Source of the DNA: Bacteriovoracaceae bacterium
Lineage (GTDB): Bacteria; Bdellovibrionota; Bacteriovoracia; Bacteriovoracales; Bacteriovoracaceae
NCBI GenBank assembly: GCA_017858255.1
Contig: JAFMBV010000031.1
Span: forward strand, 1 to 34,246
Direction: 5' to 3'
Length of the DNA: 34,246 nt
The position numbers and the translations under genes are program-made. Positions within the stretch are counted from its first letter, which is position 1. The number at the start of each line of letters is the position of its first letter. The notes under the pieces were generated by a model. It saw nothing but the letters and a program-made list of their open reading frames with translations, had not been told where the DNA came from and ran no database searches. Positions 1 to 8,744 of this stretch are shown here, one piece after another.

Positions 1-149
1 GTGGTAAGTCTGGGCGATATATTGTTGATAATGGAAACCCAAGGGGGCTTGATTTAGCGAAGACTTCCCTCAAACTATCCCGCTTTAAAGATATGTATGG
101 GATGGGGACTTTTTTCTTGCCCCCTGGAATTACTCCACCACGCTGGTAA
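1..149 (+). CDS. C-terminal end of an unidentified protein (partial)
   Basis: An open frame enters from the left edge (first complete codon at base 3) and stops at TAA 147-149, giving 48 residues. The visible tail is polar, contains the stretch FKDMYGMGTFFLPPG and ends in ITPPRW. No family is recognisable. The frame is uninterrupted and sits naturally before a convergent gene, so it is probably the 3' end of a real gene, but with only 48 residues the function cannot be assigned. Confidence 0.45.
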   Translation, partial: GKSGRYIVDNGNPRGLDLAKTSLKLSRFKDMYGMGTFFLPPGITPPRW

Positions 150-171
150 GTTTAAATTTTCTTCTTACCCT

Positions 172-444
172 CTATATTATAGGATTCGTTTTTAGTGATG
201 CACGAAAGTCACAAGAAGACTCAACACTTTCAAGTTTTTTATCAGCTGAATTGATAATAAATGTCACAGGGCAGCCCTCTAGTTTATAAGTATGTTTCAG
301 TGAAAATTCAATATGGTTACAAACGGCTTGATCATCTATGTTCTGAAGGAATTCAAATGCACCTGAGTGGCTTCTGTATTTTAATGCACAACCAACTTCT
401 TTGCCTTCTTGAGGAACATTAGCAAAGACTGTTATAAATGTTAC
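172..444 (-). pseudogene. Small secreted-type protein without a start codon (probable truncated gene)
   Basis: A 90-residue open frame on the minus strand is preceded directly by an in-frame TAG and has no ATG, GTG or TTG near its 5' end. The product begins VTFITVFANVPQEGKE, which resembles the hydrophobic core and cleavage site (VFA/N) of a signal peptide whose first residues are missing. It then continues with four cysteines (about residues 19, 42, 58 and 79), consistent with a small disulfide-bonded secreted protein. The missing start suggests loss of the 5' end, or a frameshift or base error just upstream. The rest of the upstream gap holds the ribosome-binding site of the divergent regulator gene. 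It could also be a chance open frame; the signal-peptide-like start and the cysteines argue against that. Confidence 0.4.
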
Positions 445-463
445 CTAATCGGGGGACCTCTTT

Positions 464-2209
464 TTGACAAAAAACTCAAGTGATTTCTATTACTTAGGTG
501 AGTATGAAGCCGCTTCTCTGTGCCCGCTAAGTCTTAAAAATGCCCCCTATATTGTTGCCGCTTGTGCTTTTAAAGGTGACCACCATTTCGCCAGAAGAGT
601 CTATAAAGAGTATCGAAAGGAGTTTAATGAGCGAGACTTGGTCTTTGCCAACTTCCACTTAGGTATCAGTCTAACGAGAACTTCTCATTACCATGAAGCA
701 AAAGAAGTTTTCATTGAGAATTGGAGAAAAAGAAAAAGCAGAAAACTTTCAGAAATAGAGAGGTTCTTTATTTATCAGGGATTAAGCTTTTTTCGCTTTT
801 TCTTTTCGAATCACTCCTCAAGTCTTTATTTTGCAAGAGTCGCCGAAGAGGAACTGCTAAAGAAACGAAGTGCTCCTCCGCTTCTTTTTTCCCTCGTTAA
901 TGATCTTATTGCCCATAACTTTTTTCAATTGGGTAGACCGGCCAAGGGCGAAACCTTTTTAAAAAAGGCGATCAAAAAGACAAAAGAAGGTGAACTGAAA
1001 ATTCTTAATGAAGAATTTAAGGCCAGTTTGGTTATTTATAAAAGTCAGTACAGTAAAGATGCCGAATATCATATCAAAAGCCTTAAAAAAATACTCTCAA
1101 AAACATCGGAGTCTAATGATTACACTCGCTCCGAACTCGTTTTACAAATTTCTAAACTCTTCTTTTTAATGGGCGCCTACAATGATGCTCGTGAATTTCT
1201 CATTAAGAATTTTAATACGATTTATAAAAATGACAACAAAAGGAAGGTAGCTAAACTTAATACTTTGTTGGCCCAACTTCTTCTTCCTAAAGGTCAGTTC
1301 ATTGAGGCCATAAGCTTGCTTAAGGTTGCTAAAAGTAATTTAAGTCAGGATGTTGATTTTAATCTGCTCGCCCCGATTCTTGGCATAGAAAAGCTGGTTT
1401 TAGAGTCTCTTGGACAGAATACTCAAGAACAGAGAGAACAGCTAGAAAGACTTCTTGATAAAACAGACAAGGGAGTATTGAAGCAAATACATTCAAGAGA
1501 AGGAAAAAAACCTCTTTTTAATGAAGAAGATCAACTTGGTATCCTCTTTGATAAAGTTTGTTTGCGTGACAGTTCAGTACTCGATGAGATTATTGATAAT
1601 GAGCTTCTTCACCTCGCCTCAATGTACTTCTCTCCTTTTGAAAAAAAGTCCAACCTGGTGGTTCATCCCAAAAATATAGGTATTTTTCTTTTCTCTGAAG
1701 ATGAAGTGCTCTATCGGCCTGGTAAGGTTTCTAAAAACCAGTACCAGTTTTTAAAATTATTATCCACTGGTCCTCAAACAAAGGAAATGTTGGTGAGAAA
1801 TATTTGGGGTTATTCAAGCTATGATCCTTTTCGCCATGATCATCTAGTATATACTCTTGTTAGGCGTTTACGAGTTCTTCTTGGACCTCGAAAAGATTGG
1901 ATTCAAGCGAGTGAAGATCAATACACACTTGAAAGAGAAGTCGCAGTGGTACTTAACTCTGGTACCGAGAAGTCAAATGTACTTCAAGTAAATAAGGAGA
2001 GGATACTCTCATCTTTTCCTGAGGATATTAATTTTCGTCAAATTCAAATTTTAGAAGGTGCCATTAATGACTTCTTTTCGGCATATGATGTGGCCGAATT
2101 CTTTAAAACGACAAGGATGACTTCTTATAGAGACCTCGACGATTTAGTGAAAAGAGATTTATTGATAAAAAGAGGAAGGGGGCGTGGTACCCGCTATGTC
2201 CTTAGATAA
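464..2209 (+). CDS. TPR-like regulator with two C-terminal winged-helix domains
   Basis: The 581-residue protein starts at TTG, with GGGGGA seven bases upstream. Residues about 30-390 are helical and resemble degenerate tetratricopeptide repeats (for example FANFHLGISL, HYHEAKEVF, GQFIEAISLL). Residues about 418-492 look like an OmpR/PhoB-type winged helix: FLKLLSTGPQTKEMLVRNIW, then HLVYTLVRRLRVLLG as recognition helix and a DQYTL wing. Residues about 510-581 look like a second winged helix, ending in the basic wing KRGRGRGTRYVLR. There is no signal peptide or membrane segment, so it should act in the cytoplasm as a DNA-binding regulator whose helical array senses a protein partner or ligand. 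This reverses the order of SARP/BTAD regulators, which have the DNA-binding domain first. It converges with the GLUG lipoprotein gene; its targets are unknown. Confidence 0.7.
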   Translation: MTKNSSDFYYLGEYEAASLCPLSLKNAPYIVAACAFKGDHHFARRVYKEYRKEFNERDLVFANFHLGISLTRTSHYHEAKEVFIENWRKRKSRKLSEIERFFIYQGLSFFRFFFSNHSSSLYFARVAEEELLKKRSAPPLLFSLVNDLIAHNFFQLGRPAKGETFLKKAIKKTKEGELKILNEEFKASLVIYKSQYSKDAEYHIKSLKKILSKTSESNDYTRSELVLQISKLFFLMGAYNDAREFLIKNFNTIYKNDNKRKVAKLNTLLAQLLLPKGQFIEAISLLKVAKSNLSQDVDFNLLAPILGIEKLVLESLGQNTQEQREQLERLLDKTDKGVLKQIHSREGKKPLFNEEDQLGILFDKVCLRDSSVLDEIIDNELLHLASMYFSPFEKKSNLVVHPKNIGIFLFSEDEVLYRPGKVSKNQYQFLKLLSTGPQTKEMLVRNIWGYSSYDPFRHDHLVYTLVRRLRVLLGPRKDWIQASEDQYTLEREVAVVLNSGTEKSNVLQVNKERILSSFPEDINFRQIQILEGAINDFFSAYDVAEFFKTTRMTSYRDLDDLVKRDLLIKRGRGRGTRYVLR

Positions 2210-2213
2210 GTTT

Positions 2214-2369
2214 CTACTTCTCGACAGAGATGATAATATACTCCCCAGCTTTTCCATGAAAGCGTAATAACCATGGATAAGACAAGTCAGAGTCGTTTCC
2301 CTCTTTAATGGAGGTTATGGTTTTTGAGTTAGTACGTTGTAAGTAAGATTTTTGAGGACCACTTTTCAT
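2214..2369 (-). CDS. Possible 51-residue protein directly after the GLUG lipoprotein gene
   Basis: An ATG-initiated frame of 51 residues (start MKSGPQKSYLQRT, end EYIIISVEK) begins 15 bases after the TAA of the GLUG lipoprotein and is in the same frame. Its composition is protein-like, mixed charged and beta-prone. There is no clear Shine-Dalgarno sequence, so it would depend on re-initiation after the upstream stop. It could be a coupled small protein, a former C-terminal extension cut off by a stop codon, or chance. It does not overlap the convergent regulator gene, which ends at 2209. Confidence 0.3.
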   Translation of the reverse strand: MKSGPQKSYLQRTNSKTITSIKEGNDSDLSYPWLLRFHGKAGEYIIISVEK

Positions 2370-2384
2370 GTGCAGATAAAATTC

Positions 2385-5300
2385 TTATTCAAAAAACTCA
2401 GGAAAGGCTTCCCATATTGGTAGGGGAGGAAGGCCAGGTTCCAAAACCCAAGGGTCGCCTGCCGTTAAAATGGCACTCGTTGCGGAGGGATTCACAAAGT
2501 CGGCTTGAGTAACAAAATTTACGAAATTGGTACTGAGGCCTTCATCTGCATCAATTGGCTGGGTGTAGATGCTGTTAACGGTAGAAGTATTAAGAGCACT
2601 ATTCGTAAAATAACTGGAGGTACCGAGAGGCGCCGTCACAGAAGGACAGTTTCCAATACTATTTTCAATACTAGATGCTGCTGTAATTGTTCCATTTAAG
2701 CAACCTGCTGCACCTGCAGCGCCTGAGGCCAAGACAATGGCACGTGAAATAACATTTTTTATTAAAGTGGTATTGATGTCACCCGCGATGCCGCCAGCAG
2801 AAGTACCTGCTGCTGTTACAGTGCCGTCAAAGGATCCATTGATAAATTGTGCATTGGCGGCAGTTCCAAAGTGCCCACCAACTTGACTTAATCCAGTAAT
2901 GTCCCCGTTAGCTCTAAAGAATTCAAATTCTAGTTGAGTATGATTTACATTGCCAGCAATGCCTCCAACTTCACTTACAGTAGCATTACCTACGTAAACA
3001 TTTCTTGCAATGAAATTATCCATTCTGATATTGCCAGTATTACTGACGAGACTTCCTGTTAAAGAGCCAAAGATACCGCCAATACCGTCGTCAGTTGTTG
3101 CAGAACCATCAATGGTCGTGTCAATTACATATATGTCATAGAAGTCAGACTGCTCATTAGTGAGAGTCACATTTCCAAAGGCGCCACCGACAGAGTAGGT
3201 AGCTCCTCCTCCGTAGACATTAGAGTTTGTAATATAAATTTCAGCAAATGCTACAGCGTATTGATAGTCATGAACTCCATTACCTTGATTTGTTCCATCA
3301 TCAAAAACCTTTCCAGCAACGATTCCAGTGTGGCCTAAAATACTGGTGTTTTTAACAAGGCTCACATTATCGATGTAAAAAGCAAAGTCTTTGTCATAAT
3401 CAAAGTAATCCCTCTGTTCTATTCGGCCTGATCCTTTTCCGGCGGCCGTTCCAATAACTCTAAAGAGACCAAGGGGTTCACTATTTGTGTTGTCGATAAA
3501 GTTAATATTACTGACACCCTGATTATTGGGTTGAAATTCACCAGTAAAAGGATTGGTATTACTTCCAATAGGCACAAAGTTACTTGGGTTTGGAGAAAAG
3601 TCGATAATATTTCCAAGGCGAAAGGTTTTATCCATAAGGCTTGGCTTATCGCCAATACTATTCCACTGAGAAGGCGTGCTCAGGATAATGGGATCGGTTG
3701 GGCTTCCTGTATAAGATTCGCCAACTCCTTGAACAGCATTAATACTCTTTAAGCTTGGAGGTTGAGAAGAGACATTCTTCCATGGGGTTGTTCCTGAAAT
3801 ATCAAAGTTCGTATAATTGGTGAAGGCATTAGCACTGGCCGTCGCTAGTGCTGTGCAGTTGCCATCACTTGCACCATCAGAGATATGATAGACATCTGTT
3901 ACTGTAGGGGTGGCGACCTCAGAAGAAATACAATCCGTTTTTGTACCGGAGGCACCCACAACCGAGGAAGATGTATAAGACTGAACAATACTTCCAGCAT
4001 TTAAAAGAGCAATGAGTCCAGACCCAAGGCCTGAGCTGACACTGACCTGACCTTGACTAAAAACTTCAACGATATTATTTGCAATCGCCTGGCCTATAAA
4101 TCCGCCAACATCTGCCGTTCCCGTAACGTCTCCGTAAGCGGCACAGCGATTGATCGTTATGCCTGTACCCGAATTATTACTATTTCCAATAAAACCTCCG
4201 GCAACACTCGTCGTGCTAGTCGTGACAACATCAGCATAACTATCTTCAATAAGAGTCGTGAAAGTTGAAGAGTTCATTATAGTGCCAATGAATCCTCCGC
4301 AATCAGTTGTTGCACATTGAATGCTACCAAGAGCGCGAGAGTTTTTAATGGTTGGATTATTTGTTGAGATTCCTGATAAACCAATGTGGCCGCCTACTGA
4401 GGTTCCAATAGGAGCAGAGAGTATATTTATTAGACTCACATTATTTCGAAAATCCACTCCGTAGGCACCGCCGACGAGTCCACCAATTTCGTTTCCACCA
4501 CCATAAATTGTTGATACGGCCTTCGAATCAATTACGCGACCATCAGTAACTAAACCGACAAGACCACCCATTTGAGGAATATTTCCGAGGACTGATCCAG
4601 AAGTTCCAAGTTGAATATTATTGGCAGTCACCGCAAAAATTTCTCCACCAGTTTGACTTAATTGGCCAACGGCTCCGCCGACTTTACTGACTGTTGCTGC
4701 ACTTGAAGTGAAAGTTAAATTTTCTACGATAGAGTTTCTCAAGCCATTACTCGTTCGGATGTGACCGACGATGCCACCAATAGAATCATGATTTCCTGTT
4801 ACATTTATGCTGATGTCTTTTACTCGTAGGCCCCAAGCTTCAGTATAAGACCCACCATTTGTAGAGGCATCCGTTTCATCCATGCAGCCGATGAGACCAC
4901 CTGTTTGAGTTGTACCGGCGCCATTGAGAGTAAAGGAAATATTTTGGGCATCAACCATCCAAATTCGACTTCCTAAGAAGACATTACCGACTAGGGCACC
5001 GTTGCTATTATTGCCGGCCGTAATATTAAAGTTTTCTAGCTTTAACTTTTGAATAGAAGCCTCAGAGTTATTTGGAAATGTCCCTGTTCCATCGATCTGT
5101 CTAAAAAGAGCTGCAGCATTACTTGGGGAATTTATGGTGACGTTTCTAATGGTATGACCACGACCATCGAGCATTCCTGTGAATGTGTTGTTAACAACTG
5201 CATTTGGATATGTCCCTCTAGTACTAAAATCGAGATCAGCATAGAGTTCATAAATAAGGTTTAAGTTCGCGGGTATGAAAGTATCAAATTGAGCAGGCGT

Positions 5301-6209
5301 ACAAATGATTCGCTCACCTGCTACTGGGCTAAAAGGAGTTGCGCCTGTGCCGGCAGGAGAAGAGCAGGGGTTTTTAGAAATTCTAATTTCATTTGCTGTT
5401 AGGGAAGTTGTCGATTGAGAGTTTAGGCGAGCGGCACCTCTGTTGGCGAGTCCTGCATAAGGGTTTTCCACAACAACTCTATCTACTTGGCCCGCACATC
5501 CTGCTTGATCATAGAGGTCGATAACGATGGCAAAATTCCAAGGACCTGGGCTAAAGATAGGGGTTTTAATTTTTCTAATTGTACTATCTAGTTCCGGAGT
5601 TAAGACTGTCTGTTCATCGACACAGGCACTAATGAGACCAGGGCCAACACTTCCTGGGCCTTTACTTGGCAGGATTACTCGGTAAGAACTTGAAGTCGAG
5701 TTTTTACAAGTCCCAGCATCAAATGTATCAAAGACCCCACGTTGATCAGTACAAGTTGCAGGTAGGAGCGGTAGGGGTTCACCGTTAGCGGCCCTGGTGT
5801 CACCATTTCCAAAAAAGGGATCAGCACAACCAGCATTACTAAGAGTCAGCGCTACATTCGCTTCCCCTCCATTTAAAAGAGTTCCTCTAACAACACTACA
5901 GCGAGTGACTCCTTCCATAACATTATTAAAATCAGCATTTGTCGTGTTGTAGCCATCCCAACTAATGGCCGCAAATTCCCATCTACCATTTGGTAACTCT
6001 AGTGGAACACCATCAAAAACTTTAGAAAAGCTGACTCCAGTATCAGGATTAAAGCCAAAGAGCATCGTTCCCCCAGTTTGTCCGGGGACAATGGCCGTAA
6101 GGCCCGCTACTAGAGTTACTCGTGCTTTTGTGATATCTGCCTTTTGGCCACAGCTAAAAAGTATGCCTAAAAGTGTAAAAATTTGAAGAAGAGTTATTAA
6201 CCTATTCAT
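2385..6209 (-). CDS. Large GLUG-repeat surface lipoprotein
   Basis: This 1274-residue protein has a lipoprotein signal (ITLLQIFTLLGILFSC, Cys at about residue 20). Around residue 300 it enters a long repeat region in which glycine-rich turns of the form GG-[LIFAH]-[IVFA]-G recur at least fourteen times: GGLIG, GGIVG, GGAVG, GGLVG, GGFIG, GGIFG, GGIAG, GGHFG and others. These alternate with beta-strand residues, Asn and Ser. The pattern is typical of GLUG-type right-handed beta-helices in bacterial surface proteins. A repeat-free section near residues 810-880 splits two repeat blocks. The product is expected to be lipid-anchored and possibly surface-exposed, for adhesion or as a passive fibre; no enzymatic motif is visible. 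The start has AAGG just upstream. Ligand and export route are unknown. Confidence 0.75.
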   Translation of the reverse strand: MNRLITLLQIFTLLGILFSCGQKADITKARVTLVAGLTAIVPGQTGGTMLFGFNPDTGVSFSKVFDGVPLELPNGRWEFAAISWDGYNTTNADFNNVMEGVTRCSVVRGTLLNGGEANVALTLSNAGCADPFFGNGDTRAANGEPLPLLPATCTDQRGVFDTFDAGTCKNSTSSSYRVILPSKGPGSVGPGLISACVDEQTVLTPELDSTIRKIKTPIFSPGPWNFAIVIDLYDQAGCAGQVDRVVVENPYAGLANRGAARLNSQSTTSLTANEIRISKNPCSSPAGTGATPFSPVAGERIICTPAQFDTFIPANLNLIYELYADLDFSTRGTYPNAVVNNTFTGMLDGRGHTIRNVTINSPSNAAALFRQIDGTGTFPNNSEASIQKLKLENFNITAGNNSNGALVGNVFLGSRIWMVDAQNISFTLNGAGTTQTGGLIGCMDETDASTNGGSYTEAWGLRVKDISINVTGNHDSIGGIVGHIRTSNGLRNSIVENLTFTSSAATVSKVGGAVGQLSQTGGEIFAVTANNIQLGTSGSVLGNIPQMGGLVGLVTDGRVIDSKAVSTIYGGGNEIGGLVGGAYGVDFRNNVSLINILSAPIGTSVGGHIGLSGISTNNPTIKNSRALGSIQCATTDCGGFIGTIMNSSTFTTLIEDSYADVVTTSTTSVAGGFIGNSNNSGTGITINRCAAYGDVTGTADVGGFIGQAIANNIVEVFSQGQVSVSSGLGSGLIALLNAGSIVQSYTSSSVVGASGTKTDCISSEVATPTVTDVYHISDGASDGNCTALATASANAFTNYTNFDISGTTPWKNVSSQPPSLKSINAVQGVGESYTGSPTDPIILSTPSQWNSIGDKPSLMDKTFRLGNIIDFSPNPSNFVPIGSNTNPFTGEFQPNNQGVSNINFIDNTNSEPLGLFRVIGTAAGKGSGRIEQRDYFDYDKDFAFYIDNVSLVKNTSILGHTGIVAGKVFDDGTNQGNGVHDYQYAVAFAEIYITNSNVYGGGATYSVGGAFGNVTLTNEQSDFYDIYVIDTTIDGSATTDDGIGGIFGSLTGSLVSNTGNIRMDNFIARNVYVGNATVSEVGGIAGNVNHTQLEFEFFRANGDITGLSQVGGHFGTAANAQFINGSFDGTVTAAGTSAGGIAGDINTTLIKNVISRAIVLASGAAGAAGCLNGTITAASSIENSIGNCPSVTAPLGTSSYFTNSALNTSTVNSIYTQPIDADEGLSTNFVNFVTQADFVNPSATSAILTAGDPWVLEPGLPPLPIWEAFPEFFE

Positions 6210-6379
6210 ACACCTTAATTATCGGTCAAATTGTCCTTAAAGATTAGAATAGGCTTAATTCATGGCATTTTAAGAACTTAGAAATTGTGTAAAAAAGGTG
6301 ACAACTCTAAATTGCCCACTCTTTAAGGAAAAGCACCTCTAAATACTCGATTTTAATAGTAAAGGTTATATGGGCTATT

Positions 6380-6400
6380 TTCCTTTAGTTTGCTAAGGAA
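6380..6400 (-). other. Hairpin after the S1 protease gene
   Basis: Arms TTCCTTTAG (6380-6388) and CTAAGGAA (6393-6400) can pair around the loop TTTG with one bulged base. It lies just beyond the stop of the minus-strand protease gene at 6416 and may mark its transcript end. No T-tract follows on either strand, so it is not a standard Rho-independent terminator. The remaining bases between 6210 and 6415 show nothing else clear. Confidence 0.3.
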
Positions 6401-6415
6401 CTATTCTCTTTGAGA

Positions 6416-7276
6416 TTACAAATACTGACTAAGCCACTTTGAATAGGCTTGAATATTCGTAAATCCCGCAAGTCCTTTGCATAGGACTGTTCCACCAACA
6501 GCGTAAGAAGTAATTCCGACAAGCTTAGCTCTTCGGTCCTTCTCGTAATAGACAAGAGGGCCACCACTATCACCGATACAGTTTCCAGTTTCGGCAACAA
6601 CCCCTGTAGTTAAAAGGACATTAGAGCGGTTTAGTTGGATAAAGTTTAATAACTCATCGTCCATATTAAATTCTCTTATCATTTGCTCGCGAAAACCTTC
6701 ATCTTGTAAATCTGTTTTTGTTACCCCAACTGCTCTTACATCAACTTCCATTAGGTCTTTGGAGTAGATAGGGAAATTACTAGGCGCCTCTTTTGAACCC
6801 CAGCCAGTGGAAGCAAAACGGCCTGCCATATTTCTGAAGTCACTCTCAATGATCACGTTGTCCTCAAGAGAGGGAATATCAATAACACCAAGATAATCAT
6901 TTAATTGAACATCACGTTTTAAAATAATCACAGCGATATCATGAGCGACAATTTTATCGGGATCAAATTCAGGGTGCATATGAATGGACTTAATTCTCGG
7001 CAACCTTTTTAAACGATCAACTTCCCCGGTAGAGGACATGCCTTTAAGACGTAATGTACTTGGACTAAAGCTTTTTACACAGTGAGCCGCCGTTAGCACG
7101 ACATTCTTTCGCACCAAGCTAGCACCACACAAATGGCCACTAAATCTAACTTGAAGAGAGAGTTGCCAGGGATGTTCTAGATTAGAAGTCTTTGTACCGC
7201 CTATAACCTTATTTACGGCAAATAAGTTTAAGGGGAAAAGGGCCACCAGAGAAAAAAGCAAAATAAATTTGTTCAT
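6416..7276 (-). CDS. Secreted trypsin-family (S1) serine protease
   Basis: The 286-residue protein has a signal peptide (cleavage near FA20/V21) and a chymotrypsin-fold protease domain starting at the IGG of residues 25-27. The triad is complete: His65 in LTAAHC, Asp113 in HDIAVI, Ser237 in GDSGGP. Cys50-Cys66 and Cys233-Cys266 match the two conserved disulfides. The position equivalent to chymotrypsin 189 appears to be Gly231 rather than Asp, so a preference for small or hydrophobic side chains is more likely than trypsin-like cleavage after Lys/Arg (inference). A short propeptide after the signal suggests activation by cleavage. GGGAGA lies six bases before the ATG. It is encoded among other exported proteins and hydrolases, fitting a digestive role in a predatory bacterium. 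Confidence 0.88.
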   Translation of the reverse strand: MNKFILLFSLVALFPLNLFAVNKVIGGTKTSNLEHPWQLSLQVRFSGHLCGASLVRKNVVLTAAHCVKSFSPSTLRLKGMSSTGEVDRLKRLPRIKSIHMHPEFDPDKIVAHDIAVIILKRDVQLNDYLGVIDIPSLEDNVIIESDFRNMAGRFASTGWGSKEAPSNFPIYSKDLMEVDVRAVGVTKTDLQDEGFREQMIREFNMDDELLNFIQLNRSNVLLTTGVVAETGNCIGDSGGPLVYYEKDRRAKLVGITSYAVGGTVLCKGLAGFTNIQAYSKWLSQYL

Positions 7277-7480
7277 TTAGAATCTCCCTATCAATTAATT
7301 CCATTTAAAAAATTTTCTCATGGAGATTACGAAATGATAACCTTAAAAAATCTTTCTTTGGGAAGCTATGTTTAAGGAATAGGGATAACCGACAAAAAAA
7401 GTTTCTGACAGCGGGCCCTTAGATACTCTTGTCGATAATTCTTTTATGCGTTTCACCTTAGCTCATGCCACTAAGAGAAA

Positions 7481-8497
7481 TTATTGTGGGCACTCATTTT
7501 CTGAAAGATAGTCCTGACCTTTGAAGACTCTTTCTTTAATAAAGTTAAACTTCTCTAGTGAATGGGCTTTTAAAGATTTGGGGTTAAAGCGAAAAGCGGC
7601 AAAGGACTCAGCAAAGTCTTCAAAAATATCTTGTTTTGCATAAGCACTTACAAAACTTGATTCATTTTTTCTTAGAACCTGGTCCCTTTCTCTATCAATT
7701 TGCCAAGAAATCTCAAACCACGATGGATCAGTGTCTAGGTGAAAGTGGGCAGCAATGACGTGGCCGATTTCATGAACCATCGTGTACTTGTGATAATCCT
7801 TATCGAGCTCTAGCATTGCGGGATACATAATTATAGTAGCGTTAGAGTGAACTTGAGGCCCATTTCTATGCTCATGAGTAGATTGTGCCAGCCTTGTCGG
7901 CGGGAGTGGGTAAAGTGAAGACGGAAGCGAATAAATTCCTTCTAAATAGCCAACGAGCTCCTCCTCATGCCAGGCCCTTACTTTATATAGTCCATTAAAG
8001 TCAGCAATAGTATTAGCACTTGCCTCACTTTCTCCTGAGAAAACAGGTGGCTTTAATAACGAGTAGCCAAGAGATGACAAGTTGAGTCCTGTCTCAAGGA
8101 GAAGGCCCATGTAAAAGGCTCCAGTCTCGTGGCCGAAGACTTCTTTTGCGGCACAGATGACATCAATACATTGACCATCCTTAAAGAGGTGCCAATAGTC
8201 TATATCCTTTGCAGGTCTAAGCTTATAATCGAGATGGCTTGTTAGGTAGCGGTAGGCCGCAGTTAACTTGACTGACTTATCTAAAACGAGAAGTCCTCCT
8301 ATTGAAGCGGTCTTCTTTTGATCATTCTGTTTTACTAATTTTATAACTTTTTCAAAATGGTCTTTATCCTCCAAGTAAGAGGTATTTTGACAACGGGACT
8401 TTGATATTTGATATTTATCCGCTGAGATATGGTCAAATTCGGAGTTTCCACTAGCGCTAGTCGTAGCTAGTAAAATGAGGGCCATGGTCTTTAGCAT
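7481..8497 (-). CDS. Secreted HExxH zinc metalloprotease
   Basis: The 338-residue protein has a short hydrophobic N-terminus (MLKTMALILLATTSASG) typical of a signal peptide. The metal-binding motif HEIGH is at residues 242-246, with Glu243 as the predicted catalytic base. About 47 residues later, FEDFAESFA (292-300) resembles the third-ligand helix of gluzincins of the anthrax-lethal-factor-like/Pro-Pro endopeptidase group, where an EDFAE-type helix supplies a glutamate ligand. The first 230 residues match nothing I recognise; cysteines at 36, 110, 115 and 336 may form disulfides. It is divergent from the helicase gene and sits upstream of the S1 protease on the same strand. The gap 7277-7480 between them shows no gene. 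Substrate unknown. Confidence 0.7.
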   Translation of the reverse strand: MLKTMALILLATTSASGNSEFDHISADKYQISKSRCQNTSYLEDKDHFEKVIKLVKQNDQKKTASIGGLLVLDKSVKLTAAYRYLTSHLDYKLRPAKDIDYWHLFKDGQCIDVICAAKEVFGHETGAFYMGLLLETGLNLSSLGYSLLKPPVFSGESEASANTIADFNGLYKVRAWHEEELVGYLEGIYSLPSSLYPLPPTRLAQSTHEHRNGPQVHSNATIIMYPAMLELDKDYHKYTMVHEIGHVIAAHFHLDTDPSWFEISWQIDRERDQVLRKNESSFVSAYAKQDIFEDFAESFAAFRFNPKSLKAHSLEKFNFIKERVFKGQDYLSENECPQ

Positions 8498-8714
8498 CTG
8501 TTCTCTCTTGTTCTTCTTAATACAATAGAGATATTAGGTGATGAGGACATTTTTACGCAAAAAAATGTAATTCTTTCAGTTACTGTCAGCTTTTACGACT
8601 ACTGATAAGCTGTCACGCTTTGGTTTTAATTCTTTGTATTATCAAGCCCTGTCTTTTGAAAGAACTACACATAAATACCCGAAATCATATATTTATACGA
8701 TTAGCAGGATAAAT

Positions 8715-8744
8715 ATGATAATTAATTTTTATGAGTATATCTGA
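8715..8744 (+). other. Possible 9-codon leader peptide overlapping the helicase start
   Basis: AGGA at 8706-8709 is correctly spaced, five bases, from ATG 8715, which opens the frame MIINFYEYI and stops at TGA 8742-8744, inside the first codons of the helicase. The helicase ATG (8731) has no ribosome-binding site of its own at a normal distance. The short frame may therefore deliver ribosomes to the helicase start by coupling. It may also be chance. Confidence 0.3.

Noticed and set aside
2385-2387. Programmed readthrough of the GLUG lipoprotein stop codon
   Set aside because: TAA is the least leaky stop and no readthrough context is visible; re-initiation or a mutated end is simpler.
8587-8612. 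Inverted repeat CAGCTT/AAGCTG between metalloprotease and helicase genes
   Set aside because: Six-base arms 14 bases apart are expected by chance; no other operator features.
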